From Pseudomonadota bacterium (lineage in GTDB: Bacteria; Pseudomonadota; Alphaproteobacteria; Acetobacterales; Acetobacteraceae): DNA of 7,084 nt. The position numbers and the translations under genes are program-made. Of this stretch, positions 1 through 7,084 are shown piece by piece (position 1 is the first letter of the stretch; every line of letters starts with the position of its first letter). Under the pieces are notes generated by a model, which saw nothing but the letters and a program-made list of their open reading frames with translations, was not told where the DNA came from and ran no database searches. The stretch is taken from positions 1 through 7,084 of the forward strand of contig JAKAZX010000212.1 in the NCBI GenBank assembly GCA_021826485.1, written 5' to 3'.

Positions 1-1
1 C

Positions 2-184
2 GCCACCATGCCGCGCAACATCGCCGCGGTGGAGGCGGCGCTGGTCGGCCAGCCGGCCGGGCGGGACGCCTTCACGCGCGCCGCCGCCCATGCGGCCGAG
101 GGCGCGACGCCCGCCAGCCGCAACCGCTTCAAGGTGACGCTGGCGCAGCGCGCGGTTGCCCGCGCGCTCGGCGCGCTGGCCTGA
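2..184 (+). CDS. Xanthine dehydrogenase-family FAD-binding subunit, C-terminal fragment (PaoB/YagS-like)
   Basis: This is an open frame entering from the left edge and ending in TGA at 182-184; only the last 60 residues are visible. The end contains NRFKVTLAQRAVARALGAL, which resembles the C-terminal 'N-x-FKV-x-L-x-R-x-x-RAL' ending of YagS/PaoB-type FAD subunits of molybdenum hydroxylases. In that family this subunit binds FAD and passes electrons between the 2Fe-2S subunit and an external acceptor. It lies 16 bp upstream of a molybdopterin-binding subunit on the same strand, which matches the paoA-paoB-paoC gene order (iron-sulfur, FAD, Mo). The FAD-binding domain itself is outside the window, so the assignment rests on the tail plus the neighbour. 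The small PaoA-like iron-sulfur gene would be expected further upstream. Confidence 0.8.
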   Translation, partial: ATMPRNIAAVEAALVGQPAGRDAFTRAAAHAAEGATPASRNRFKVTLAQRAVARALGALA

Positions 185-187
185 ACA

Positions 188-194
188 GGGGGGA
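188..194 (+). promoter_or_regulatory. Ribosome binding site deciding the start of the Mo-binding subunit
   Basis: The purine run GGGGGGA sits 6 nt before ATG 201, in the short gap after the preceding stop codon. It supports ATG 201 over the in-frame upstream ATG at 156, which lies inside the preceding gene, has no comparable ribosome binding site and would add 15 residues atypical of the family. Confidence 0.7.
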
Positions 195-200
195 CGGCGC

Positions 201-2378
201 ATGGCGATCATCGGCGCGCCGATCGAGCGCAAGGACGGGCGGGCGAAGGTCACCGGCCGCGCGCATTACGCGGCCGAGGCCCAGGTGCCCGGCGTGGTGC
301 ATGCGGTGCTGGTGCAGAGCACCATCGGCGCCGGCGCGCTGCTGGCGGTGGACATCGACGCGGCGAAGGGCATGCCCGGCGTGCTGGCGATCCTGACGCC
401 CGGCAACGCGCCCCGCCTGCACGGCGCGGGGCCGGAGATGCCGCCCGGTCCGGCCTTGCAGGACTACGCCATCGCCTATAACGGCCAGCACGTCGCCGTG
501 GTGGTCGCCGACACGCTGGAACGCGCGCAGTCCGCCGCCCAGCGGGTGCGCCCGCGCTACCGCACCGACGAGGCGATCGCGGAGATGAGCGCGACGCTGG
601 CCAATGCCTACCGGCCGCGCGGCATCTTCGGCGGCGATCCGGATTCGCGCCGCGGCGATCCCGATGCCGCGCTGGCCGCCGCGCCGGTGAAGATCGCCGC
701 CACCTACACCACGCCGATCGAGCATCACAACCCGATGGAGCCGCACGCGACCGTCGCCCGCTGGGAGGGCGACCGGCTGACCGTGTGGACCTCCACCCAG
801 CATGTCAGCGGCGCGCAGGCCATGCTGGCGCAGTTGTTCGGACTGCCGCAATCCAGGGTGCGGGTGATCTGCCCGTTCGTCGGCGGCGGCTTCGGCTGCA
901 AGGGCAATACCTGGCCGCCGACGGTGCTGGCGGCGATGGCGGCGCGCGCGGTCGGCCGGCCGGTCAAGCTCGTGCTCGACCGGCGGCAGATGTACACGTC
1001 GAACGGCTACCGGCCGCGCACGGTGCAGAAACTCGCCCTTGGCGCGGAGCGCGATGGCACGCTGCGCGCGCTCCGGCATGACGGGTTCAGCCAGATGTCG
1101 CTCGGCGATTTCGGGGAGTTCACCGAGGCCGTCGGCCTCGCCTCGGAAATGCTCTACGCGGTGCCGGCGGTCGCGGTGACGCACCGGCTGATCGGCGTCA
1201 ACCAGGCGCTGCCGACCTACATGCGCGCGCCCGGCAAATCCTCCGGCATGTTCGCCCTCGAAAGCGCGATGGACGAACTCGCCGCCGAACTTGGCATGGA
1301 CCCGCTGGCGCTGCGGCTGAAGAACTATGCCGAGGCCGATCCGCACAGCGGCCGCCCGTTCAGCTCGAAGAAACTGCGCGAATGCTACGCCGCCGGCGCC
1401 GACGCCTTCGGCTGGTCGCGCCGCGCCGCGCCGCCCGGCGCCATGCGGGATGGGGAGGAACGGATCGGCTTGGGCATGGCGACCGCGGTCTATACCGCCA
1501 ACCGCTCCCCCGCCGCCGCCACCATCCGCTACAACGCCGATGGCAGCGTGCTGGTCCGCTCCGGCACGCAGGATCTCGGCACCGGCACCTACACGATCAT
1601 GGCGCAGGTGGCGGCGGACGTGCTGGACGTGCCGGTCGATCGCATCACCGTGCAGATCGGCGATTCGGAATTTCCGCCTGCCCCCGGCAGCGGCGGCTCG
1701 CGCACCGCGCCCAGCGTGTCGAACGCCGTGCAGCAGACGGCCGCGGTGCTGCGCGACCGGCTGCTGGCGATGGCGCGCCAGGACTGGCGGCTGGCCGAGA
1801 ACGAACCGCTGCGCCTGTCCGGCGGCGCGGTGATCGGCGACGGCCGGCGCACCAGCGTCGCCGGCCTGCTGGCGCGGCGCAACCTGGACATGCTGGAAGC
1901 GACGGAGGAGGCGCGTCCCGGCGCCGAGACGCGCGACTTCTCGCTGTACGCGTTCGGCGCGCATTTCGCCGAGGTGCGCGTCGATCCCGCGATCGGCCGG
2001 ATTCGCGTGACGCGCTATGTCGGCGCGTTCGACGCCGGGCGGGTGCTGAACGCCCGCACGGCGCGCAGCCAGGCGATCGGCGGCATCATCTACGGCATCG
2101 GCATGGCGATGTTCGAAAAGACCGAGGTGGACGCACCCACCGCGCGCTACGTCAACAGCAACCTGGCCGACTACCTGGTGCCGGTGAACGCCGACATCCC
2201 CGATATCAGCACGATCTTCGTGGAGAACGACGAACACAACACCAACCCTCTCGGCGTCAAGGGCCTGGGCGAACTGCCGATGGTCGGCGTCGCCGCGGCG
2301 GTCGCCAACGCGGTCTGGCACGCCACCGGCAAGCGCATCCGCGACCTGCCGATCCGCGTGGAGGACGTGTTGGCGTAA
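201..2378 (+). CDS. Xanthine dehydrogenase-family molybdopterin-binding subunit (PaoC/YagR-like aldehyde oxidoreductase)
   Basis: This is the catalytic large subunit of a heterotrimeric molybdenum hydroxylase, 725 residues, close to E. coli PaoC. It should bind the Mo-molybdopterin cytosine dinucleotide cofactor and hydroxylate an aldehyde or N-heterocycle, sending electrons through the 2Fe-2S and FAD subunits. Visible marks: an N-terminal a/b-hammerhead start 'RKDGRAKVTGRAHYAAE' (about residues 9-25), EHHNPMEPHA from residue 174, the glycine loop GGGFGCKG at 228-235, a RAPG turn at 342-345, the cofactor-binding TQDLGTGTYT around 456-465, GSGGSRTAPS at 496-505, and GVKGLGE near the C-terminus ending in E691, the expected catalytic base (E692 in PaoC). 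R435 may correspond to the PaoC active-site arginine, but I am unsure. I see no Tat or Sec signal; in PaoABC the Tat signal is on PaoA. It follows the FAD subunit by 16 bp and ends the operon. The substrate cannot be read from sequence; aromatic aldehydes are typical of the relatives. A Lys follows RAPG where I expect Glu. Confidence 0.92.
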   Translation: MAIIGAPIERKDGRAKVTGRAHYAAEAQVPGVVHAVLVQSTIGAGALLAVDIDAAKGMPGVLAILTPGNAPRLHGAGPEMPPGPALQDYAIAYNGQHVAVVVADTLERAQSAAQRVRPRYRTDEAIAEMSATLANAYRPRGIFGGDPDSRRGDPDAALAAAPVKIAATYTTPIEHHNPMEPHATVARWEGDRLTVWTSTQHVSGAQAMLAQLFGLPQSRVRVICPFVGGGFGCKGNTWPPTVLAAMAARAVGRPVKLVLDRRQMYTSNGYRPRTVQKLALGAERDGTLRALRHDGFSQMSLGDFGEFTEAVGLASEMLYAVPAVAVTHRLIGVNQALPTYMRAPGKSSGMFALESAMDELAAELGMDPLALRLKNYAEADPHSGRPFSSKKLRECYAAGADAFGWSRRAAPPGAMRDGEERIGLGMATAVYTANRSPAAATIRYNADGSVLVRSGTQDLGTGTYTIMAQVAADVLDVPVDRITVQIGDSEFPPAPGSGGSRTAPSVSNAVQQTAAVLRDRLLAMARQDWRLAENEPLRLSGGAVIGDGRRTSVAGLLARRNLDMLEATEEARPGAETRDFSLYAFGAHFAEVRVDPAIGRIRVTRYVGAFDAGRVLNARTARSQAIGGIIYGIGMAMFEKTEVDAPTARYVNSNLADYLVPVNADIPDISTIFVENDEHNTNPLGVKGLGELPMVGVAAAVANAVWHATGKRIRDLPIRVEDVLA

Positions 2379-2408
2379 CCCTGCGCGGCGGCGGTGCCAC
2401 GGCTGCAC

Positions 2409-2695
2409 TCACAGGATTGCGGGATACAGGTCCTGCCAACCGGGGTTCGCCTGCTCGATCAAGGCAAGCTTTTGCCGCCGTGATCCACCCTTGATCTGCT
2501 TTTCAGCGCGATGGCGGCGACCATGGAATCGTGGAGTTCGAACCACACCAGAGTCGTGCAACCGTAACGGGCGGTGAATCCGCCCAACTCCGACTCGCGA
2601 TGTTGCCAGACGCGCCGCGCGAGGTCCGAGGTGACGCCGACATACAGCGTGCCGTTGCGTCCATTCGTCATCACGTACACCGCCGGCTGCTTCAA
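2409..2695 (-). pseudogene. Small GIY-YIG endonuclease-like protein (COG2827 type), frameshifted
   Basis: The minus strand encodes a GIY-YIG fold protein: KQPAVYVMTNGRNGTLYVGV (GIY as VYV, YIG as YVG), then TSDLARRVWQHRE with the conserved Arg, FTARYGCTTLVWFELH, and MVAAIAL. After codon GCG-CTG at about 2509-2504 the frame leaves the family and stops at 2459. Reading one base back restores the typical ending EKQIKGGSRRQKLALIEQ, then ANPGWQDLYPAIL, ending in TGA at 2411-2409. The 287-bp span is one base short of 96 codons (95 residues plus stop), the usual length of this family, so one base appears deleted near 2504. This falls at the Glu of 'EKQIK', the expected metal ligand, so the uncorrected product would lack it. 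The start is taken as TTG 2695 because relatives begin '(M)KQPAVY'; the open frame continues upstream to ATG 2782 but that part is unrelated and runs into the repeat. It converges with the Mo-subunit gene, 30 bp apart, with no clear terminator between. A sequencing error is possible. Confidence 0.8.
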
Positions 2696-2757
2696 GGCCG
2701 ACGCCCCGTGGCAGCCCACGCCGCCAAGGATTCGCCGCGAAAGCGCAGATGAGTCCG

Positions 2758-2872
2758 GACCGTCAACGCGCTCACGCCCCATCCTCCTGGATTGCTTCGC
2801 TGCGCGCGCAATGACGTTCCACCGTCATTGCGAGGAGCGCAGCGACGAAGCAATCCAGACGGCCGCACGCAT
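2758..2872. repeat. 115-bp direct repeat, copy 1
   Basis: This segment is repeated at 2906-3020, exactly 148 bp away, with only three mismatches (2806 G versus T, 2816 G versus A, 2822 C versus T). It begins GACCGTCAACGCGCTCACGC and ends GGCCGCACGCAT, with the palindrome inside. The shared flanks on both sides of the palindrome show that a larger block was duplicated, rather than a palindrome inserting twice. Confidence 0.9.
2787..2858. repeat. Long imperfect palindrome (REP-like), copy 1
   Basis: The left arm CTGGATTGCTTCGCTGCGC...GCAATGACG (2787-2816) pairs with the right arm CGTCATTGCGAGGAGCGCAG...CAATCCAG (2823-2858) around a loop of about 6 nt. The right arm is 6 nt longer, leaving small asymmetric bulges. 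The core 'GTCATTGCGAGGAGCGCAGC' is a well-known dispersed bacterial palindrome type, common in alphaproteobacteria. No T-run follows, so it is not a standard intrinsic terminator, although a transcript of either strand would fold strongly. Confidence 0.85.
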
Positions 2873-2905
2873 CACACGATGCAGCCCACACTCACCGACA
2901 CCCCC

Positions 2906-3020
2906 GACCGTCAACGCGCTCACGCCCCATCCTCCTGGATTGCTTCGCTGCGCTCGCAATGACATTCCATCGTCATTGCGAGGAGCGCAGCGACGAAGCA
3001 ATCCAGACGGCCGCACGCAT
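2906..3020. repeat. 115-bp direct repeat, copy 2
   Basis: This is the second copy of the block at 2758-2872, 112 of 115 positions identical. It lies 44 bp beyond the 3' end of gshB, so it may be included in the gshB transcript. Confidence 0.9.
2935..3006. repeat. Long imperfect palindrome (REP-like), copy 2
   Basis: This is the same palindrome as at 2787-2858. The left arm here reads GCTGCGCTCGCAATGAC and pairs slightly better with the right arm GTCATTGCGAGGAGCGCAGC than copy 1 does. The loop-closing positions differ from copy 1 in a pairing-compatible way (A2964 with T2970, against G2816 with C2822). It lies 58 bp past the gshB stop and could act as a 3'-end structure on that mRNA. Confidence 0.85.
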
Positions 3021-3063
3021 TGCACCCGGCAACCGCCACGCCGCACGCCGAACGCGCGTTCCC

Positions 3064-4059
3064 TCAGCCGCCGATGCGTGCCTCGATCACGTCCCAGATG
3101 CGCGCGGCAAGGTCGGTGCCGTCGAAGCGGGCGATTTCCTGCAGTCCGGTGGGGGAGGTCACGTTGATCTCGGTCAGCCAGTCGCCGATCACGTCGATGC
3201 CGACGAAGATCAGGCCCTGGCGCTTCAGCGTCGGCCCGATGGCGGCGCAGATCTCGCGATCGCGCGCGGTCAGCGTCGATGCTTCCGGCCGGCCGCCGAC
3301 ATGCATGTTGCTGCGCGCCTCGCCCTGCGCGGGCACACGGTTGATGGCGCCGGCCGGGGCGCCGTTGATCAGGATGATGCGCTTGTCGCCCAGCCGCACC
3401 GCCGGCTCGTAGCGCTGGATCATCAGCGGCTCGCGGGAGCGGGCGAAGTGCATCTCCAGCAGCGCGTTCAGGTTCGGATCGTCGTGGCGGATCAGGAACA
3501 CGCCGGCGCCGCCGTTGCCGAACAGCGGCTTCACCACGATGTCCTTGTGCGTGGCACGGAAGCCGCGGATCGCCTCGATGTCCCAGGTCACCATGGTCGG
3601 CGGCATCAGCTCGGGGAAATGCGTGACCAGCAGCTTCTCCGGCGCGTTGCGCACGGCGGCGGGGTTGTTCACCACCAGCGGGCCGCCGCGCCCGTCGTCG
3701 CGGTGAACGTGTTCCAGCATGTGCGTGGCGGTGATGTACGCCATGTCGAAGGGCGGGTCCTGGCGCATCAGGATCACGTCCGTGGTGCCGAGATCGAGCA
3801 GCCGCGCCTCGCCGAAGCGGAAATGGTCGCCGCGCGTCCGCTGCACCGTCACCGGGCGCACCAGCGCGCGCAGCCGGTCCTGCCGGGGGGCGCCTGGCTT
3901 CAGCACGCCCTCGCTCAGCGCCAGGTGGCGCACCTCGTAATGGAACAGCGCATGGCCGCGCGCCTGTGCGGCCAGCATCAGGGCGAAGGTGGAATCGGCG
4001 TCGATGTTGATGCTCTCGATCGGGTCCATCTGGACCGCGACGGTCAGCGCTCGCGTCAT
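3064..4059 (-). CDS. gshB: Glutathione synthetase
   Basis: This enzyme joins gamma-glutamylcysteine and glycine using ATP, the second step of glutathione synthesis, in the cytoplasm. The product is 331 residues, slightly longer than E. coli GshB (about 316). The N-terminus VAVQMDPIESINIDADSTF (8-26) matches the family opening 'MDPI-x-x-INI-x-x-DS-F'. Then come ILMRQDPPFDMAYITATHML (96-115), the NNPAAVRNAPEKL segment (131-143), the ATP-grasp glycine-rich loop VVKPLFGNGGAGVFLI (175-190), MIQRYEP (213-219), GDKRIILINGAP (224-235), the flexible-loop RSNMHVGG (249-256), and GLIFVGIDVIGDWLTEINVT (282-301) carrying the Mg-binding Glu/Asn pair followed by SPTG. ATG 4059 is chosen because GGGAG at 4071-4067 lies 7 nt before it and relatives start about ten residues before MDPI. 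The open frame continues upstream to 4554 but runs antisense through the next gene. It is transcribed alone. An SOS-like box lies about 100 bp upstream in the divergent promoter region. Confidence 0.96.
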   Translation of the reverse strand: MTRALTVAVQMDPIESINIDADSTFALMLAAQARGHALFHYEVRHLALSEGVLKPGAPRQDRLRALVRPVTVQRTRGDHFRFGEARLLDLGTTDVILMRQDPPFDMAYITATHMLEHVHRDDGRGGPLVVNNPAAVRNAPEKLLVTHFPELMPPTMVTWDIEAIRGFRATHKDIVVKPLFGNGGAGVFLIRHDDPNLNALLEMHFARSREPLMIQRYEPAVRLGDKRIILINGAPAGAINRVPAQGEARSNMHVGGRPEASTLTARDREICAAIGPTLKRQGLIFVGIDVIGDWLTEINVTSPTGLQEIARFDGTDLAARIWDVIEARIGG

Positions 4060-4161
4060 CTGCTGGCTCCCGGCTGCGGCGGCAGGCAATGGCGCATCGC
4101 CGCAATGCCGGCAAGGCCCGTGGCGGCGCGCGATTCCGCTTGCCCAGGGTGGGGGAAATGT

Positions 4162-4176
4162 GTTCTTGTTCCGTTC
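4162..4176. promoter_or_regulatory. Putative LexA (SOS) box, GTTC-N7-GTTC
   Basis: The sequence GTTCTTGTTCCGTTC is a perfect match to the GTTC-N7-GTTC direct repeat (GAAC-N7-GAAC on the other strand) recognised by alphaproteobacterial LexA. It lies in the 117-bp intergenic region between divergently oriented gshB and an uncharacterised gene, and its last base directly precedes ATG 4177. A weak promoter can be drawn over it: TTGCCC at 4140-4145 and TCTTGT at 4164-4169, 18 bp apart, which would start transcription at about the ATG. An eight-base match in this much DNA is unlikely by chance but not impossible. The other binding and promoter assignments are inference. Confidence 0.45.
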
Positions 4177-4761
4177 ATGGCGGACACGCTCCCGATGCCC
4201 CCGGCGCGGCGGTTCAACGCGATCATCGCGGCGCTGTGCGGTACGCTGGCCGATGGCGCGGCACGGCATCCGGCGGCGGCACCGCTGTTGCTGCACCTGC
4301 TGTGGCCGCGGTTGCTGCGGCTGGTGCACCGCTTCCTGACCCTGACGGCGCGGGTGGCGGCCGGAACCGCGCCGCGCCCGCCGGCCACCCCGCGCCCCGA
4401 CCGGCCGGCGCGGCCGCACCCGCCCTATCAGCGTCTGCCGCAGGGCTTCGGCTGGCTCGCCAGGCTGCTGCCGGAGGGACGGCTGGCCGGCTCGCGCCTG
4501 CAACACCTGCTGGCCGCGCCCGACATGGCGGAGCTGGTGGGAAGCGACCCGCACTTCGCCCGGATGCTGCGGCCGCTGTGCCGGATGCTGGGGGTGCGGC
4601 CGCCGCCACTGCTGGCGCCGCCACCCCGGCCGGCCCCGTCACCGCCGCGCCGGCCGGTGCGCCGCCCAGCCCCGCGCCCCCAGGCGCCCGCCCCATCCGC
4701 CGCCGCACCGCCGGACGCACCGGCCATCGCCCGTCGCCACCGAAGTCCCGCCGCGCCCTGA
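4177..4761 (+). CDS. Uncharacterised protein with Pro/Ala/Arg-rich tail
   Basis: I do not recognise a named family. The 194-residue product has an N-terminal, mostly helical part (1-62) with a hydrophobic, Arg-punctuated stretch APLLLHLLWPRLLRLVHRFL (35-54). This looks amphipathic rather than like a clean membrane span. A Pro-rich linker (65-88) follows, then a compact segment (88-140) containing LPQGFGWLARLLPEGRLAGS, LQHLLAAPDMAELV and FARMLRPLCRMLGV, then a disordered Pro/Arg/Ala tail (141-194). The middle segment resembles, from memory, hypothetical proteins of Acetobacteraceae and relatives. ATG 4177 is the first start codon in this frame near the gene; upstream codons include none. There is no ribosome binding site at normal distance (GGGGG ends at 4155), so translation may be leaderless or begin at ATG 4195. 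It has no signal peptide or catalytic motif. An SOS-like box abuts the start. It converges on the sirB1-like gene. Confidence 0.7.
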   Translation: MADTLPMPPARRFNAIIAALCGTLADGAARHPAAAPLLLHLLWPRLLRLVHRFLTLTARVAAGTAPRPPATPRPDRPARPHPPYQRLPQGFGWLARLLPEGRLAGSRLQHLLAAPDMAELVGSDPHFARMLRPLCRMLGVRPPPLLAPPPRPAPSPPRRPVRRPAPRPQAPAPSAAAPPDAPAIARRHRSPAAP

Positions 4762-4808
4762 GGGGCCGGCGCCGGCGCGCGCCGTTATTGTTCCTATTAA
4801 GGAACGAT
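4762..4808. terminator. Convergent intergenic region with two palindromes, possible bidirectional terminator
   Basis: The 46 bp between two convergent genes holds a perfect GC palindrome GCCGGCGCCGGC (4765-4776) and an AT-richer hairpin: ATTGTTCC (4787-4794), loop TATTAA, GGAACGAT (4801-4808), with 7 of 8 arm positions paired. The second hairpin overlaps the first base of the minus-strand stop codon. Neither is followed by a clear T-run, so termination is plausible from position and structure only. Confidence 0.4.
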
Positions 4809-5628
4809 CAGTTCAGCCGCGAGCGCATCGCCTGGATTGCCGCCTGGGCGCGTGCTGCCTCCTCCGGCGGCACCAGGGCGGCGTACTGGCCGAGGCAGCG
4901 CAGCGCCGCCGTCATCTCGCCCAGTTCGCCGTGCAGCAGCGCCGTCTCCCGCCACAGCCCAGCCTCCTGCGGGGCGATCCGCAGCATGTCCTGCGCGCAG
5001 GCCAGCGCCCCGGCCAGGTCGCCGGCCTGCTGGCGGCGGGTGCGGATGTTGTTCTGTAGCCGCAGCAGCACCCCGCGCACCGGCATCGCCGGCAGCACCG
5101 CCTCCGGCCGGGCGACGATCGCGGGGTCGGCGCGGCGCAGCAGCGCGTGCAGGTCGGCGGCGTCCAGCACCCGCCCGCGGCCGAACGGGTCGATGAACAC
5201 GGCGGCGCGGTTACCGACCAGGGAGACCAGGAAATGCCCTGGGAAATCCACCCCCTGCCCCGCCCAGCCGGCGGCGCGGGCGACGTGCAGCCACAGCACG
5301 CCGAGCGCCACCGGCAGGCCGCGCCGCCGCTCGATCACGCGGATCAGGTTGGCGTTGGCGGGATCGTCATAGGTCTCGGCATCGCCGACATAGCCGTGCC
5401 GCACCGCCAGCAACTGCGCCAGCGCCGCCGCCTGCGCCAGCAGGTCGACGGCATCGATGCTGGCGGCCAGCGCCACCGCCTCGCGCGCCAGCGCGCTCAG
5501 ATGCGCGCGGGCATCCAGCCAATCCGCGCTCGGCGCATCGACGCGGGCAAGCTGCAGGGCGGCATCGGCGATGTCGATCTCCGCGTCCGGCAGCGCGCCG
5601 ATCGCCTCCAGCGCGGCGCGGGGATCGC

Positions 5629-5632
<4 letters not shown>
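4808..5632 (-). CDS. SirB1-like protein: transglutaminase-like domain with C-terminal TPR-like region
   Basis: The product is 274 residues and belongs to the SirB1/YchA family (transglutaminase-like fold followed by tetratricopeptide-like helices). Evidence: ALAQLLAVRHGYVGDAETYD (70-89), ANLIRVIERRRGLPVALGVL (94-113), the family signature GVDFPGHFLVSL (127-138) with conserved His133, AVFIDPFGRGRVL (144-156), then helix pairs RLQNNIRTRRQQAGDLAGAL (191-210) and ETALLHGELGEMTAALRCLG (229-248) of TPR character. No full Cys-His-Asp triad is evident, as is usual in this family, so enzyme activity should not be assumed; its biochemical role is unclear. The GTG start at 5632 is chosen because GTGA overlaps the TGA of thiC, a typical translational-coupling arrangement, and SDPRAALEAIG is a plausible N-terminus. 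GGAGG at 5650-5646 lies 13 nt before it, a rather long spacing. The open frame extends further upstream to 5782 only inside thiC. Confidence 0.85.

Positions 5633-7084
<1,452 letters not shown>

Larger units (their letters stand above)
2696..3063. other. Gene-free stretch carrying a duplicated palindromic element
   Basis: No credible gene lies between the GIY-YIG gene and gshB. Positions 2696-2757 show nothing I recognise. Positions 2758-3020 hold two direct repeats with a 33-bp spacer (2873-2905). Positions 3021-3063 are GC-rich filler before the gshB stop. Open frames crossing this stretch run through the repeat on either strand, and their translations are the usual by-products of such repeats. 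Confidence 0.75.

Noticed and set aside
129..2408. 759-codon open frame on the minus strand covering the Mo-subunit gene
   Set aside because: It is antisense to a gene with full family motifs. Its translation is Arg/His/Ala-rich with no recognisable domain, a common by-product of GC-rich codon use.
2499..2506. Programmed -1 ribosomal frameshifting in the GIY-YIG gene
   Set aside because: There is an A4 run, but no X-XXY-YYZ slippery heptamer in the right register and no evident downstream structure. Intact relatives are single-frame, so a deletion or sequencing error is simpler.
2696..2782. Extended N-terminus of the GIY-YIG protein from ATG 2782
   Set aside because: The 29 extra residues are unlike the family start, and the ATG lies inside the repeated block. 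TTG 2695 gives the expected family N-terminus.
2758..3020. CRISPR array
   Set aside because: There are only two copies, the repeat unit is far too long, and an internal palindrome explains the structure.
2825..4114. 429-codon minus-strand open frame overlapping gshB in another frame
   Set aside because: It is out of frame with gshB. It contains translated palindrome and no domain.
2959..4176. Upstream part of the plus-strand open frame that ends at 4761
   Set aside because: It runs through the repeat and antisense to gshB. Only the portion from ATG 4177 has protein-like character.
4060..4554. N-terminal extension of gshB to an ATG at 4554
   Set aside because: The extra 165 residues are low-complexity antisense of the 4177-4761 gene. 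ATG 4059 has a ribosome binding site and fits the family N-terminus.
4089..5372. 427-codon plus-strand open frame crossing two genes
   Set aside because: It is Ala/Arg/Pro-rich with no motifs. It overlaps the 194-residue gene in another frame and runs antisense to the sirB1-like gene.

Overview
The window comes from a high-GC proteobacterial chromosome. The proteins (an alphaproteobacterial-type glutathione synthetase, a PaoC-like molybdenum hydroxylase subunit, ThiC followed by a SirB1-like protein), the repeat family around 2787-3006 and a GTTC-N7-GTTC motif all fit an alphaproteobacterium, most likely Rhodospirillales/Acetobacteraceae. This placement is inferred from remembered family resemblance, not from a search.

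Layout. Positions 1-2378 (+) hold the end of a molybdenum hydroxylase operon: the C-terminus of an FAD-binding (PaoB/YagS-like) subunit, then a complete molybdopterin-binding (PaoC/YagR-like) subunit with its own strong ribosome binding site. Converging on it is a small GIY-YIG nuclease gene (2409-2695, -) broken by a one-base frameshift exactly where the metal-binding Glu codon is expected. Positions 2696-3063 have no gene. They carry two copies of a 115-bp direct repeat at 148-bp spacing, each holding a long imperfect palindrome of the widespread 'GTCATTGCGAGGAGCG...' kind. Next is gshB (3064-4059, -), followed by a 117-bp divergent intergenic region with a perfect match to the alphaproteobacterial LexA (SOS) box core. 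The box directly abuts the start codon of an uncharacterised 194-residue protein (4177-4761, +). That gene converges, across 46 bp with two palindromes, on a tail-to-head pair read on the minus strand: thiC (5' end outside the window) and a sirB1-like gene whose GTG start overlaps the thiC stop by 4 bp.

Functionally these are mostly unrelated housekeeping or metabolic units: aldehyde/purine-type hydroxylation, glutathione synthesis, thiamine pyrimidine synthesis. I do not see a clearly new multi-gene system. The items most worth a second look are the putative SOS box with the unknown gene it abuts, the duplicated palindromic element with an apparent compensatory base change, and the GIY-YIG gene broken beside it.
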